From positions 10,666 to 74,665 of the forward strand of contig NZ_CAMLSE010000040.1 in the NCBI RefSeq assembly GCF_946482605.1: a stretch of 64,000 nucleotides of DNA, in the 5' to 3' direction. A model generated the notes under the pieces. The model did no database searches. It saw only the letters and a program-made list of their open reading frames with translations, and had not been told where the DNA came from. Made by a program: the position numbers and the translations under genes. The stretch comes from an uncultured Dyadobacter sp. (GTDB lineage: Bacteria; Bacteroidota; Bacteroidia; Cytophagales; Spirosomataceae). Below are positions 1 through 8,888 of this stretch, one piece after another. Position 1 is the first letter of the stretch, and each line of letters starts with the position of its first letter.

Positions 1-2195
1 AGAAAGTCAAAGCAGGCGCGCATACTGTGTTGATCAGCTTTGTGGGCTCGGCTACCCAGCAGAAAGATGTCGAAGTGGCGGCCGGCGAAACCGTCAACAT
101 CTCCGTTACCCTGGCTGAAAGTGCCAATGAATTGCAGGAAGTGATTGTTAAAGGCGGCACAGGCTACAAAACCGACCAGGTGTCATCCAGTATGAAACTG
201 CTGACACCTATTCTCGAAACACCTCAGAATGTACAGGTTGTGACATCCAAAGTGATGGCCGATCAGCAGGTGATCAGTATGAGCGACGGCCTGATCCGTA
301 ACGTCAGCGGTGCGGTGCGTCTCGAACACTGGGGCGATATGTATGCCAACATCACCATGCGCGGCTCTCAAATCCAGGCTTTCCGTAATGGTTTCAACGT
401 CGTCAATTCGTTCTGGGGCCCTTTGACGGAGGATATGAGCTTTGTAGATCACATCGAGTTTGTGAAGGGGCCGGCTGGATTTATGCTCGCAAACGGCGAT
501 CCAAGCGGTCTGTACAACGTGGTGACCAAAAAGCCAACCGGGCAAACCAAGGGAGAGGTGTCCTTAACCATGGGCAGCTTCGACCTGTACCGTGCCACGC
601 TCGACCTTGACGGCAAATTGAGTAAAGACAGCAAATTCCTTTACCGCCTTAATATTGCCGGGCAAAATAAGGGATCTTTCCGGCCAAACGAATTCAACAA
701 CCGTTACAGCATTGCACCGGTCGTTTCTTACCAGCTGGATGCCAAGACCAAACTGACCGCGGAATACACCCTTCAGTATGCAAAAATGTCGGACGTAGGC
801 TCCTTCTATGTGTTCTCTTCTGACGGATATGCCTCACTGCCGCGTGATTTCACGACGACGCCCCAGGGGCTCGCACCTTCCAAGATCAAGGATCAGAGCT
901 TTTTTGTCAACTTGCAGCACCAGATTAATGCAGATTGGAAACTGACCGCACAAGTAGGTTACTTCAATTACGCCCTGAACGGGAGCAGCATGTGGCCAGC
1001 AGTGGTGAACCCGAATGGTACGATGATCCGGAGTGTAGGCATCTGGGACGCAAAAAGCGAAATGACGCTGGCGCAAGCATTTGTAAACGGAGATGTAAAA
1101 ACAGGGACTGTTAAACACCGCATTCTCGGCGGCATCGATGTAGGTAGCAAAAATTACTTTGCCGACTGGGCTCAGTCATTCGCGCTGGATTCGGCAGGCG
1201 CTGAATTCGATCCAAAAAATCCTTATTACGGCAAGCCTGTCATGGGTTATCCCGTCTTCGACCGCACCCAGAACCTCGAAGCCCGGGCTGTTGCCGGCGG
1301 TGGAACGCAGGACCAGAATTACACCGGTATATACCTACAAGACGAATTGGATTTTCTGGATAACAAGATCCGCCTCACGCTGGCAGGTCGCTATACCTAC
1401 GTAAAACAAGCGTCATTCGGAGGCGACGCTCAGGAGGCGAAACATTTCTCGCCGCGCGTCGGGCTAAGCATTTCGCTAACCAAAAATACCTCCCTTTATG
1501 CCTTGTACGACCAGGCATTCATCCCGCAGTCGGGCCGCATCACGAATGGCTCTGTGAAACCCATTACCGGCAACAATACCGAATTCGGGGTAAAACGCGA
1601 TTGGGCCGATGGCCGTTGGAACACCACTCTGGCATTCTACCGGATCCTGAAAAACAATGAGCTGACCGCCGATCCCAACAGTCCTCCTAATGCAGGTTTG
1701 AGCGTCGTATTGGGCCAGAAAAGAGCACAAGGCGTTGAATTCGATCTTCGCGGGACGGTGATCAACGGCTTGGACCTGACTGCCAACTATGCCTATACCA
1801 ATTCGGAAGTATCCAAAGTGACCGAAGGTGTAACCGACATCAAAGTGGGCGATCTGATCCCGGGTTTTGCGAAACATACCGTAAATGGTTGGTTGAGCTA
1901 TAAAGTACAGCACGGCACTTTGAAAGGAGCCGGTGTTTCTGCTGGCTTCACCTACCTTGCAGGCCGTGCAACTACCAACTGGAGTACGTCCAATTCCAGC
2001 CTCAACCAACCCGACTATTTCAAACTTGACGGCGGGTTGTTCTGGGAGAAAGACAAAATCCGCATCACAGCCAATGTATTCAACGTACTGGACAAATACC
2101 TGTACAGCGGCGGCTACTACGACTGGCTGAAATCTTACTACTGGCAGGCGGAAGCGCCAAGGAACTACCGCCTGAGCATTACTTACAAGTTCTAA
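1..2195 (+). CDS. TonB-dependent siderophore receptor, 5' end outside window
   Basis: Outer-membrane TonB-gated channel, probably for a ferric siderophore. The reading frame is open to the left edge, and the residues before the first possible start (GTG at 27) continue a carboxypeptidase-regulatory-like beta domain, so the true start lies upstream. A linker with the ELQEVIV segment leads into a FhuA-like plug (about residues 55-165 counted from 27, with TPQNVQVV, TMRGS and VKGPAGFMLANGDPSGLYN). A 22-strand-type barrel follows and ends in an aromatic residue (ITYKF), as outer-membrane barrels do. The plug motifs match the siderophore-receptor subfamily and not SusC. The substrate cannot be told from sequence. 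A strong terminator follows at once, so it is the last gene of its unit. Confidence 0.93.
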   Translation, partial: KVKAGAHTVLISFVGSATQQKDVEVAAGETVNISVTLAESANELQEVIVKGGTGYKTDQVSSSMKLLTPILETPQNVQVVTSKVMADQQVISMSDGLIRNVSGAVRLEHWGDMYANITMRGSQIQAFRNGFNVVNSFWGPLTEDMSFVDHIEFVKGPAGFMLANGDPSGLYNVVTKKPTGQTKGEVSLTMGSFDLYRATLDLDGKLSKDSKFLYRLNIAGQNKGSFRPNEFNNRYSIAPVVSYQLDAKTKLTAEYTLQYAKMSDVGSFYVFSSDGYASLPRDFTTTPQGLAPSKIKDQSFFVNLQHQINADWKLTAQVGYFNYALNGSSMWPAVVNPNGTMIRSVGIWDAKSEMTLAQAFVNGDVKTGTVKHRILGGIDVGSKNYFADWAQSFALDSAGAEFDPKNPYYGKPVMGYPVFDRTQNLEARAVAGGGTQDQNYTGIYLQDELDFLDNKIRLTLAGRYTYVKQASFGGDAQEAKHFSPRVGLSISLTKNTSLYALYDQAFIPQSGRITNGSVKPITGNNTEFGVKRDWADGRWNTTLAFYRILKNNELTADPNSPPNAGLSVVLGQKRAQGVEFDLRGTVINGLDLTANYAYTNSEVSKVTEGVTDIKVGDLIPGFAKHTVNGWLSYKVQHGTLKGAGVSAGFTYLAGRATTNWSTSNSSLNQPDYFKLDGGLFWEKDKIRITANVFNVLDKYLYSGGYYDWLKSYYWQAEAPRNYRLSITYKF

Positions 2196-2213
2196 AAGGT
2201 ATTCTTATTATAT

Positions 2214-2245
2214 GCAAAAAGGCTTCTTTCGGGAAGCCTTTTTGC
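2214..2245. terminator. Bidirectional intrinsic terminator
   Basis: A 13-bp perfect stem (2214-2226 with 2233-2245) has a 6-nt loop and an A-run on one side and a T-run on the other. It can therefore serve both the receptor gene on the left (+) and the kinase gene on the right (-), whose stop codon is 2 bases away. Confidence 0.9.
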
Positions 2246-2246
2246 A

Positions 2247-3713
2247 TTAAACGGCGTGAGCCATCATCAGCTGAGCGCCTTTGCTGAACTTTCGTGCCAG
2301 CGCGTCGTATTTTTCATGAACCGTATCGTGCGGGTCAAACTCCTTGCCTACCGAGGTAAATGCTTCCAGTTCCGAAAACTCCTTCACGATCCCCAGCGCC
2401 TTTAGTCCCATCATAGCTGCTCCGACAGCGCCGGTTTCGACAGTTTCATTGAGCCTTACCCGCTTGCCAAATACATCAGAAAGCATCTGCACCCAGATCT
2501 CGCTCCGGGCAAAGCCGCCGTTGGCATAGATCGTGTCGATCAGCTGCTTTTCCATCAGGATCTTTCCAACGCCGTACAGGTTCAGCAGAATGCCTTCCAT
2601 GACTGCACGCGCGAAATGCGCACGGGTATGCATGATGTCGAGACCCGAAAAACCTCCCCGCACGGATGAGCTCCATAGCGGTGCCCGCTCACCCAGAAGA
2701 TAGGGATAAAAGAGCAGGCCCTCGGCACCCGGCCTGATAGCGGCTGCCTCCCTGAAAACGGCGTCGTACTCTTCCTTTGAGAAAAAAGTATTCATCAGCC
2801 ATTCAAAAATAACAGCACCGTTGTTGGACGGTCCGCCGACGATGTAAGTCTTTTCGTCGAGGACATAGCAGAACGTCTGCATCAGTGGATCGGAGAATGG
2901 CTTATCCGAGCAAATCCTCACTGCGGCACTGGTGCCGATGGTAACAGCCATGGAACCGGTTTTGATAGCGCCACTACCGAGGTTAGCCAGACAGCCGTCA
3001 CTGGCACCCATCACAAGCGACGTGCCCTCAGCCAGTTCAGCCGGGTTCCCCGCTGGAATTTTGACAATGTGATAAGGCGAAACCGCCGTGGGCAGCTTTT
3101 CAGCTTTGAGTCCGAGCTTTTTCAGGGTGTACGCGTCCCACTGCATTTCCCGGATATTGAACATCCCCGTAGCGGACGCAATGGAATAATCGACGAGGAA
3201 TTCGCCGGTCAGCCGGTAAATAATATACTCTTTAACCCCGACAAACTTGCGTGCTTTCCGATAAATCTCCGGCTCGTTTTTCTTCATCCACAACAGTTTA
3301 CACACCGGCGTCATGGCGTGAATGGGTGTACCGTTGTTGTAGTAGATCTTCTTACCAACCTGTGAGCCACGCAGCCTGGTGGCAACGTCGGCGCTGCGAT
3401 TATCGGCCCAGATGATGAGCCTGGTAAGTTCTTTGCCGTCTTTGTCCAGCGCAAGCACACCATGCATGGCCGCGCTGAAACTGATCCCTGCCAGCTCCCC
3501 GTGCCCTTTTGCGAGGCTCACTACCTTTTTCAGTGTCTTACAGGCTGCCTGAAAAATCTCTTCGGGGTCCTGCTCACTCCAATCGGGCTGCGGATGCTGC
3601 ATTTCATAACTCTCACTGTTTGAGGCAAGAATTGCCCCTGAAACGGTATCAAAAGCAACAGATTTGACGTTCGTTGTGCCGATGTCACAACCAATTATAT
3701 AGGGCATTGGCAA
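2247..3713 (-). CDS. gntK: FGGY-family carbohydrate kinase, gluconokinase-like
   Basis: ATP-dependent cytosolic sugar kinase; the closest remembered family is FGGY gluconokinase (gluconate to 6-phosphogluconate). At 488 aa it has the normal length. The N-terminal ATPase-fold motif GCDIGTTNVKS is at residues 8-18, followed by SFSAAMHG, WADNRS and GTPIHAMTP, which match gluconokinases closely. The C-terminal half has GASDGCLANLG, TIGTSAAVR and NGGFARSEIW. Two ATGs (3713 and 3707) are possible starts; the upstream one is used. A good Bacteroidota promoter lies 60 bases upstream. There is no adjacent gluconate transporter or dehydrogenase, so the substrate (gluconate rather than xylulose or another polyol) is an inference. 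Confidence 0.85.
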   Translation of the reverse strand: MPMPYIIGCDIGTTNVKSVAFDTVSGAILASNSESYEMQHPQPDWSEQDPEEIFQAACKTLKKVVSLAKGHGELAGISFSAAMHGVLALDKDGKELTRLIIWADNRSADVATRLRGSQVGKKIYYNNGTPIHAMTPVCKLLWMKKNEPEIYRKARKFVGVKEYIIYRLTGEFLVDYSIASATGMFNIREMQWDAYTLKKLGLKAEKLPTAVSPYHIVKIPAGNPAELAEGTSLVMGASDGCLANLGSGAIKTGSMAVTIGTSAAVRICSDKPFSDPLMQTFCYVLDEKTYIVGGPSNNGAVIFEWLMNTFFSKEEYDAVFREAAAIRPGAEGLLFYPYLLGERAPLWSSSVRGGFSGLDIMHTRAHFARAVMEGILLNLYGVGKILMEKQLIDTIYANGGFARSEIWVQMLSDVFGKRVRLNETVETGAVGAAMMGLKALGIVKEFSELEAFTSVGKEFDPHDTVHEKYDALARKFSKGAQLMMAHAV

Positions 3714-4058
3714 TTTCTTTTAGAGGAAAAAACCACATTTCCGGACTGGAAACGGAAGCTTGCTGTTACTAAAACAAATGTATGGATTTTGAGATAATCG
3801 ACAAGTTTAGCGGGCATTGCCATCCGCTGCCTTCGGGCTTTTCTTCGAATGAATCGGATTTAAACCGGACACTACCAGCGACAACAGATCTAATGGCCGG
3901 TTTATGGCCACGTCCATGCTACACCATTTGAGCCGCGTCTTCAATAACCCTGAACCCGCCCAAGCAGGATACTTTGGCAAAAAATGATTGTGAATGCGAG
4001 AAACTTAACGCTGATTGATTATTTTCGCAGCATTGAAAGCAATTAATACAATCTGAAT
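3714..4058. other. Intergenic region, 345 bp, no gene seen
   Basis: This divergent spacer lies between the kinase and the small membrane protein gene. It holds the kinase promoter on the minus strand (3775-3804). A 66-codon frame on the minus strand (3919-4119) has no family features and overlaps the small gene, so it was not called. Nothing else is recognisable. Confidence 0.5.
3775..3804 (-). promoter_or_regulatory. Promoter of the FGGY kinase
   Basis: On the minus strand, TTG (3802-3804), a 19-base spacer and TACATTTG (3775-3782) match the Bacteroidota consensus TTG-N19-21-TAnnTTTG exactly. Transcription should start near 3770, giving a leader of about 57 bases. Confidence 0.7.
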
Positions 4059-4244
4059 ATGTCTGGAACATCACATACCGAATCAACCTCACTGCCCAGC
4101 TTCGCTTATATCGCGGCATTTCTCATTCTTTTCGTAATCCTGGCGGTGTTTGGCGACCTGTTCACATTCATCCTCGGTACGATCGGCCTTGTGGTGACTT
4201 TCGCGGCGTTCTACAAGGACCACAGCCACGACGACCATCATTGA
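4059..4244 (+). CDS. Small single-pass or hairpin membrane protein with His/Asp-rich tail
   Basis: This 61-residue protein was not assigned to a family. A short polar N-terminus (about 13 residues) is followed by about 35 strongly hydrophobic residues (about 15-50), enough for one long or two short membrane segments. It ends in YKDHSHDDHH, a cluster of His and Asp that could bind metal. Length, composition and an ATG following an AT-rich leader argue for a real gene and not chance. It stands alone: the kinase is divergent and the phosphatase convergent. Function unknown; a small membrane subunit or metal-responsive peptide is only a guess. Confidence 0.6.
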   Translation: MSGTSHTESTSLPSFAYIAAFLILFVILAVFGDLFTFILGTIGLVVTFAAFYKDHSHDDHH

Positions 4245-4274
4245 CATTTTGCCCGCAGGGCACACAAGATATCT

Positions 4275-5504
4275 TTACCGGACGGCCAGCTCAGGAATCG
4301 CATTGACGACTTTCCAATCGAGCTGGCCGTTTGTTGTATCAATATCCCACCTTTCTTCCAGTATACAGTTATCTTCCAGGTCGCGATACTCGGCAATGAG
4401 CCGGCGATCCTTCAAGATCAGCCGCACAAATCCGTTGTACCCGAGCGCATGACCTTTGATCTCTGTCCGCAAACGCCTGTCGTAGTAGTCGATCTTATGT
4501 AACTCACCCTGATCAGGCATTCTCAGATCCACCGGCAAACCGCCGTGCCCGATGCACCGTCCGTAAGCCATCGGCCCTTTACCGTTCCGGTCCAGCCGAT
4601 ACACTACCATCCGATGATCGTGTCCCCAGAGCCAGATCACCGGACGCTCGGCCTCGCTCATTAACTTCCTCAGCTGTTCTCCCGGCCTTAAATACTCCTC
4701 CCGAAAAGCCGATATATAAGGATGGTGGCTCAGAAACACCAGTCCCCGGGTGTCCTGCGGGTCGCCCAGTTTCACCACATCCCTTAACCAGGCAACCTGC
4801 TCCTTCCGGAGATGGCAGTCGGGCGGGGAGAGAATTTCAATGAAAGGCCGTCCCACGGAAGTATACCCGGTATCAATGCCTATAATCCGCCAGTGATCAT
4901 TTTCCAGGCAAAAGAAACCCGCCTGCTGTGTTTTTCGTATCTCCCCCACCTGGGCATACATAGCCGGAAGCAGATGCTGAAAAAATGCATTACCATTGGA
5001 ATACATTTCATGATTCCCCGACAAAGCCAGACTCCCCGACGCTCCATAATACCAGGAAGCATAAGGTGCAGTAAAGTTGTCCTCCACTTCTTTGGGCGTA
5101 CCTACGAAATAGATATCTCCCATGTGGATAGTATAATCGGGTGCATGTCGCGCCACAAGATTGGCAACCGTGTCCGACTCGGCTGTGTCGCTGGCCCAGT
5201 CGGATAGCAGGGCAATGCTGATTTCATCTCTCGAAACAACGGAGGATTGCAGCGGGTAAATGCCGCTGTCCTCATTCCTTGGATAAGCCTGGTAGGGATG
5301 CCTCGCTCCAAAACGGCTCCGGAGATAATGCCACGCGAAGCCGATCAGGTTGGTTTTAAAAAACTCGGAAATAGCATTGGTTACCGAAGAGGTCTGCTCC
5401 ACACGTTTTTCATACAATTCCAATTGCGTTTTGGCGTGGTTCTCAGCCTCGCTATGGCCCAGATCCAGGTATTTATGAGCACGCTCCTTGGGACTTTCAG
5501 GCAT
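4275..5504 (-). CDS. Calcineurin-like metallophosphoesterase
   Basis: Dinuclear-metal phosphoesterase fold. Metal-ligand motifs are all visible: D102-W-A, GDIY (129-132), GNHE (163-166), HH (260-261) and GHDH (294-297). The Tyr in GDIY and the Trp after the first Asp resemble purple acid phosphatases (DxG / GDxxY / GNHE / HxH) more than DxH-type enzymes, although Ala replaces the usual Gly at 104. The N-terminal 90 residues are helical and not part of the core. There is no clear signal peptide, so it may be cytosolic; substrate unknown. It is convergent with the small membrane gene, with a 30-bp gap. Confidence 0.85.
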   Translation of the reverse strand: MPESPKERAHKYLDLGHSEAENHAKTQLELYEKRVEQTSSVTNAISEFFKTNLIGFAWHYLRSRFGARHPYQAYPRNEDSGIYPLQSSVVSRDEISIALLSDWASDTAESDTVANLVARHAPDYTIHMGDIYFVGTPKEVEDNFTAPYASWYYGASGSLALSGNHEMYSNGNAFFQHLLPAMYAQVGEIRKTQQAGFFCLENDHWRIIGIDTGYTSVGRPFIEILSPPDCHLRKEQVAWLRDVVKLGDPQDTRGLVFLSHHPYISAFREEYLRPGEQLRKLMSEAERPVIWLWGHDHRMVVYRLDRNGKGPMAYGRCIGHGGLPVDLRMPDQGELHKIDYYDRRLRTEIKGHALGYNGFVRLILKDRRLIAEYRDLEDNCILEERWDIDTTNGQLDWKVVNAIPELAVR

Positions 5505-5651
5505 TGCAGACAGTTTTTAATGGGTGTTGACGGGTAAAGAAAACAATAACGAGGCTAACACCAATTAAAGGTCCCGTTTTTCTTGATCAGAGAGGTCTAT
5601 TTGACCATATGATCAAGGCCGTTACCATTAGTTAAATATTTGACTGCGATA

Positions 5652-5682
5652 TTGATAATCGCATTCCTTCCCGCTACCTTTC
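5652..5682 (+). promoter_or_regulatory. Candidate promoter of the DinB-family gene
   Basis: TTG (5652-5654), a 20-base spacer and TACCTTTC (5675-5682) match the Bacteroidota consensus except for the last base. The predicted start near 5687 leaves a leader of about 30 bases. Confidence 0.5.
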
Positions 5683-5716
5683 GCGAAATTATATCAACCA
5701 CCAAAACAAAAATCGA

Positions 5717-6232
5717 ATGAAAAGAATCGCTATCATCTGCATGACGTTGTTCGGAGCACATTATGCATCTGCACAGACCACAGTTGCCAAGCAAATCGCA
5801 GACTGGGAAAGAGCAAAAATCTACACCAAAGAGTATCTGGATGCTATGCCGGATGACGGATATGCATTGAAACCGACCCCGGAGATCCGTTCCTTTGCAC
5901 AGCAGATGGATCACCTTGCCGACGCAAATTTCGCATTCATTTCGGCTGCAACCGGTAAGAAGAGCCCTATGGAAGGATCAGCAGAGAAAATGGCTGACCA
6001 ATCCAAAGCCTCAGTGACCAAAGCAGTTATGTCCAGCTATGATTTTATCATTACTGCCCTGAAAGGTATGACCGACGCGGATTTTGCCAAAGATGTGAAA
6101 GTATTCGGAATGGACATGAAAGCCGGTGCTGCTTTCGAAAAAGCATTCGAACACCAGACCCACCACCGTGGGCAGACGACGGTGTACATCCGTATGAAAG
6201 GTGCTACGCCTCCCAAGGAAAAGTTATTCTAA
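5717..6232 (+). CDS. Secreted DinB-family protein
   Basis: Four-helix DinB/YfiT-like protein with an export signal (residues 1-20, ending ASAQ). The metal-binding His triad typical of the family is present: H66 in MDHLADA, H146, and H150 in the THHRGQ motif. At 171 aa it is the usual size. Family members bind a divalent metal, and a few act as thiol-dependent S-transferases; most have no known reaction. The signal peptide places this one in the periplasm, which is common for Bacteroidota DinB proteins. It is monocistronic, with its own promoter and a strong terminator. Confidence 0.88.
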   Translation: MKRIAIICMTLFGAHYASAQTTVAKQIADWERAKIYTKEYLDAMPDDGYALKPTPEIRSFAQQMDHLADANFAFISAATGKKSPMEGSAEKMADQSKASVTKAVMSSYDFIITALKGMTDADFAKDVKVFGMDMKAGAAFEKAFEHQTHHRGQTTVYIRMKGATPPKEKLF

Positions 6233-6240
6233 TCCATAAA

Positions 6241-6269
6241 GCAAAAAAGGGCCGATGGCCCTTTTTTGC
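6241..6269. terminator. Bidirectional terminator
   Basis: A 13-bp perfect stem (6241-6253 with 6257-6269) with a 3-nt loop, an A6 run on the left and a T6 run on the right. It serves the DinB gene (+) and the glycosyltransferase gene (-), which ends 5 bases further on. Confidence 0.92.
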
Positions 6270-6273
6270 TTTA

Positions 6274-7266
6274 TCAGCTTTGTCCTGACACTTTACTTTT
6301 CAAATTGTACAGGTTCAAAGCGAAGAAGCTGTACATCCTCATAAAGACCGGTGGGATAATGAAATCCCGGATCACTTCTTTTTTTCGCTCCGGTGACGGG
6401 TCAGCCATTGACAAGTACTTCACAGCATATTTGACCCTCGGCCAGTACGTATCACCATATTCCCTTGAAAATAACATCTTATAGTAGTAGGTGGCGATAT
6501 TCTTAGTCAGCCGGTCGTGGTATTTGTATTTCAATTCCTTATCGATATTGGAATACATCTGGATCCGGTTGAACAGGAAATCGGCACCATAATGATTGTC
6601 GGCAAAACTCGCCCCTCCCCGGTTTTTGCGGTACACCGACATGACCTCGTCGATATAACCGATCGGTCCGCGTGTCGCAAACATAATGTTCCGCGGTATG
6701 TCTCCGCTTGTCGAGAGGTTTGTCCATTCGGGGTCCGGGTTCTTCGCGAAATCTTCGGTGCGGAACATGAGACTTGAAGTGGCAATGAAACAGAGTTCGT
6801 CTTCTCCGATCAGGTCATCGACCGTAAATTCCTTTTTCCGGAGGTCGTTGACCAGGTAAGGCGGTGCCGCATTGTCATCAAAAACCACCCGGGCATTATG
6901 GAAACAAGCCGAATAATGCGGATTGGCGTCCATCATTTCCACCTGCTTTTGCAGCTTGTCCGGCACGAGCAGGTAATCGTCCCCGTCGAACTGGGCGATG
7001 TACTCACCTTTTGCGGCGGCAAAGGTAGAAAGCGCATTGAACTTACCATTCAACCCCATGTTTCTGGGGTGCAGGAGGAGCCGGATCTGGTCCGGGAAAC
7101 GTTGCTGGTATTCCTTTAATATCGAAACAGTGTTGTCTTTCGAGCAATCGTCACCTACCACGATTTCGAAAGGAAATGTAGTTTGCTGCATCAGAATTGA
7201 ATCCAGCATTTGCGCTACAAATTTTTCGTGGTTGTAGGTAACTACACACACACTCACTTTTATCAT
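6274..7266 (-). CDS. Glycosyltransferase family 2
   Basis: Inverting GT-A glycosyltransferase, 330 aa. The N-terminal Rossmann-like part has VSVCVVTYNHEKF (residues 4-16), GDDCSKDNT (38-46) and the metal-binding DGDD (94-97). The C-terminal 100 residues, rich in Tyr and Lys, are typical of acceptor-binding regions. No transmembrane segment is evident apart from a weakly hydrophobic stretch near the C-terminus. It lies about 5.5 kb from the polysaccharide cluster and may contribute to the same glycan. The donor sugar is unknown. A TAAATTTG box on the minus strand (7305-7312) is a possible -7 element, without a good TTG. Confidence 0.88.
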   Translation of the reverse strand: MIKVSVCVVTYNHEKFVAQMLDSILMQQTTFPFEIVVGDDCSKDNTVSILKEYQQRFPDQIRLLLHPRNMGLNGKFNALSTFAAAKGEYIAQFDGDDYLLVPDKLQKQVEMMDANPHYSACFHNARVVFDDNAAPPYLVNDLRKKEFTVDDLIGEDELCFIATSSLMFRTEDFAKNPDPEWTNLSTSGDIPRNIMFATRGPIGYIDEVMSVYRKNRGGASFADNHYGADFLFNRIQMYSNIDKELKYKYHDRLTKNIATYYYKMLFSREYGDTYWPRVKYAVKYLSMADPSPERKKEVIRDFIIPPVFMRMYSFFALNLYNLKSKVSGQS

Positions 7267-7463
7267 AACCGACTATTCTAATGAATGGGCTGGCGAACCC
7301 TGCACAAATTTAGCTGAATTATCCTCATTGTCTGCATTGGGCTAGTATGCGGTACGCCGCGCCGTGGGAATAACCAACGGTCGGCAAAATAAATTCTATC
7401 CAAAATGATTACAGCTGCGAATCCGTTTAAATTTGAAAGGAATTATGATTTAAACAATAAACA

Positions 7464-8234
7464 ATGCAAGAGCCAGGTACCACCATCCTTCGCGAATCCT
7501 ATCGTAAACCACCTGTTTTCGACCGTTTCCCCGAACTTGTTGCCGCAGAGAGCACGCGTCACGGGGGAGTCAGCACAGGCCCCTACTCCTCTCTGAACCT
7601 GGGCGGAACACAGGACTCTCCGGAAAACATCCTGGCCAACAATCACCTCTTTTTCAATGCGCTTGGCATACCTTTCGAGCATGTCGCCAAGTCGCATCAG
7701 GTTCACGGCGTAGCTATCCTGCCGGTATCAAAACCCGGCCGATATGATGCATACGATGCGCTGATCACCAATGTAAAAGGCATTCAGCTAGCCGTATCCA
7801 TCGCCGATTGCACGCCTATCCTGATCTATGACCCCATCAGCGGGGCTGTGGCCGCCATTCATGCCGGGTGGCGCGGAACCGCAGGAAAGATCGTGGAGCT
7901 GACCGTAACGGCTATGCAAGAAGAATATGGCACACGGCCTCACGATTGCATTGGTTATGTAGGCACCTGCATCGACGAGTGTTCCTTCGAAGTAGGTGAT
8001 GATGTGGCGGTACATTTTGACGATATCTACAAAAGGTGGGAGGAGCAGTCCGGCAAGTTTTTCGTGGACCTGAAAGCCGCGAACCGCGATCAGCTCATCC
8101 ATTCTGGCCTAAGCGCGGAAAACGTCGCCGTTTCGCCCTATTCAACGGTGATTCATAATGAAGATTATTTCTCGCACCGGCTCGAAAAAGGTATTACGGG
8201 ACGTTTGCTCGCTACCATTGGACGAAAGCCCTGA
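7464..8234 (+). CDS. pgeF: Peptidoglycan-editing factor / purine nucleoside phosphorylase (YfiH family)
   Basis: Cytosolic enzyme of the YfiH/LACC1 family, 256 aa. The metal ligands are visible: H81 (QVHGV), C116 (ADCTP) and H133 (AIHAGWRG). Known members hydrolyse or phosphorolyse purine nucleosides, and in Escherichia coli PgeF corrects muropeptides that carry Ser in place of Ala. The ATG at 7464 gives MQEPGTT, and the RHGGVS segment follows at residue 32 as in homologues. A strong hairpin terminator follows directly. It is not linked to cell-wall genes here. Confidence 0.92.
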   Translation: MQEPGTTILRESYRKPPVFDRFPELVAAESTRHGGVSTGPYSSLNLGGTQDSPENILANNHLFFNALGIPFEHVAKSHQVHGVAILPVSKPGRYDAYDALITNVKGIQLAVSIADCTPILIYDPISGAVAAIHAGWRGTAGKIVELTVTAMQEEYGTRPHDCIGYVGTCIDECSFEVGDDVAVHFDDIYKRWEEQSGKFFVDLKAANRDQLIHSGLSAENVAVSPYSTVIHNEDYFSHRLEKGITGRLLATIGRKP

Positions 8235-8238
8235 CATG

Positions 8239-8280
8239 AGAAAGCGGCTGGCCGGGATATCATCCGGCCAGCCGCTTTCT
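8239..8280. terminator. Strong hairpin terminator
   Basis: A 17-bp perfect stem (8239-8255 with 8264-8280) around an 8-nt loop, ending in CTTTCTT. It is placed between the convergent pgeF and H1-like genes and can stop both. Confidence 0.85.
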
Positions 8281-8300
8281 TCATTATATGCTATTGGAGA

Positions 8301-8747
8301 TTATGCTTTATCCGCAACCACTGTTTCGCCTACCGCAGGTGCAGCAGCCGGCTTGGCAGCAGGCTTCGCCGGAGCGGCCTTGGGAGCAGCTTTCGTGGCA
8401 GCTGGTTTGGCAGCACTTGCTTCCTTACCTACCGTCGGCTTGGAAGGCGTTGCTACCGGAGCCTTGGAAGAAGCCGAAGCGACCAATGCGGCGATTTTCT
8501 CCGCTTTTTGTTTTTTCCCCTCTTTTTTATCTTTCGATTTAACTTTTACTTTCTTTTCCGCGTTCCTGGCATCTTTCGCCTTTTTCTTTTGAGTCTCCTT
8601 CTCAAATTTGGCTACTTTTTTGGCCAGTTTCGAAGCTGCTCTTTCTATCGATTTTTTTATTTTTTTGGAACCGGCAGCTACTGCTTCGATTTTTCCGGTG
8701 AGTGTCTCAGCAATTTCTGTCGATAACTTCTTTGTCGCGGATTTCAT
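8301..8747 (-). CDS. Lysine/alanine-rich histone H1-like protein
   Basis: This 148-residue low-complexity protein has two parts. Residues 1-85 are very Lys-rich and predicted helical, with repeated KK pairs in AASKLAKKVAKFEKE-like spacing. Residues 90-148 are an Ala/Pro/Lys tail with repeated KPAA and KAAP units. This layout resembles bacterial H1-like nucleoid proteins (Hc1/AlgP style) and is common in Cytophagales. Probable role: non-specific DNA or RNA binding in the nucleoid; the family does not establish more. Strong composition bias makes homology calls unreliable, but the ATG and the terminator placement support a real gene. Confidence 0.75.
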   Translation of the reverse strand: MKSATKKLSTEIAETLTGKIEAVAAGSKKIKKSIERAASKLAKKVAKFEKETQKKKAKDARNAEKKVKVKSKDKKEGKKQKAEKIAALVASASSKAPVATPSKPTVGKEASAAKPAATKAAPKAAPAKPAAKPAAAPAVGETVVADKA

Positions 8748-8888
8748 GATATGATATTGAGAATTACATTAATGATACATAGTAACCTAACCTTCCCCAA
8801 AGGAGAGTCTGAGGCCCGTATTGCCGTTCGACAATAACCTACAAATACCCATTAATAAATCATAAATTGCAAATTTTGGATATTATAT

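Noticed and set aside
3919..4119. 66-codon minus-strand frame in the 3.7-4.1 kb spacer
   Set aside because: It has no membrane, signal or domain features and overlaps the start of the more plausible small membrane gene.
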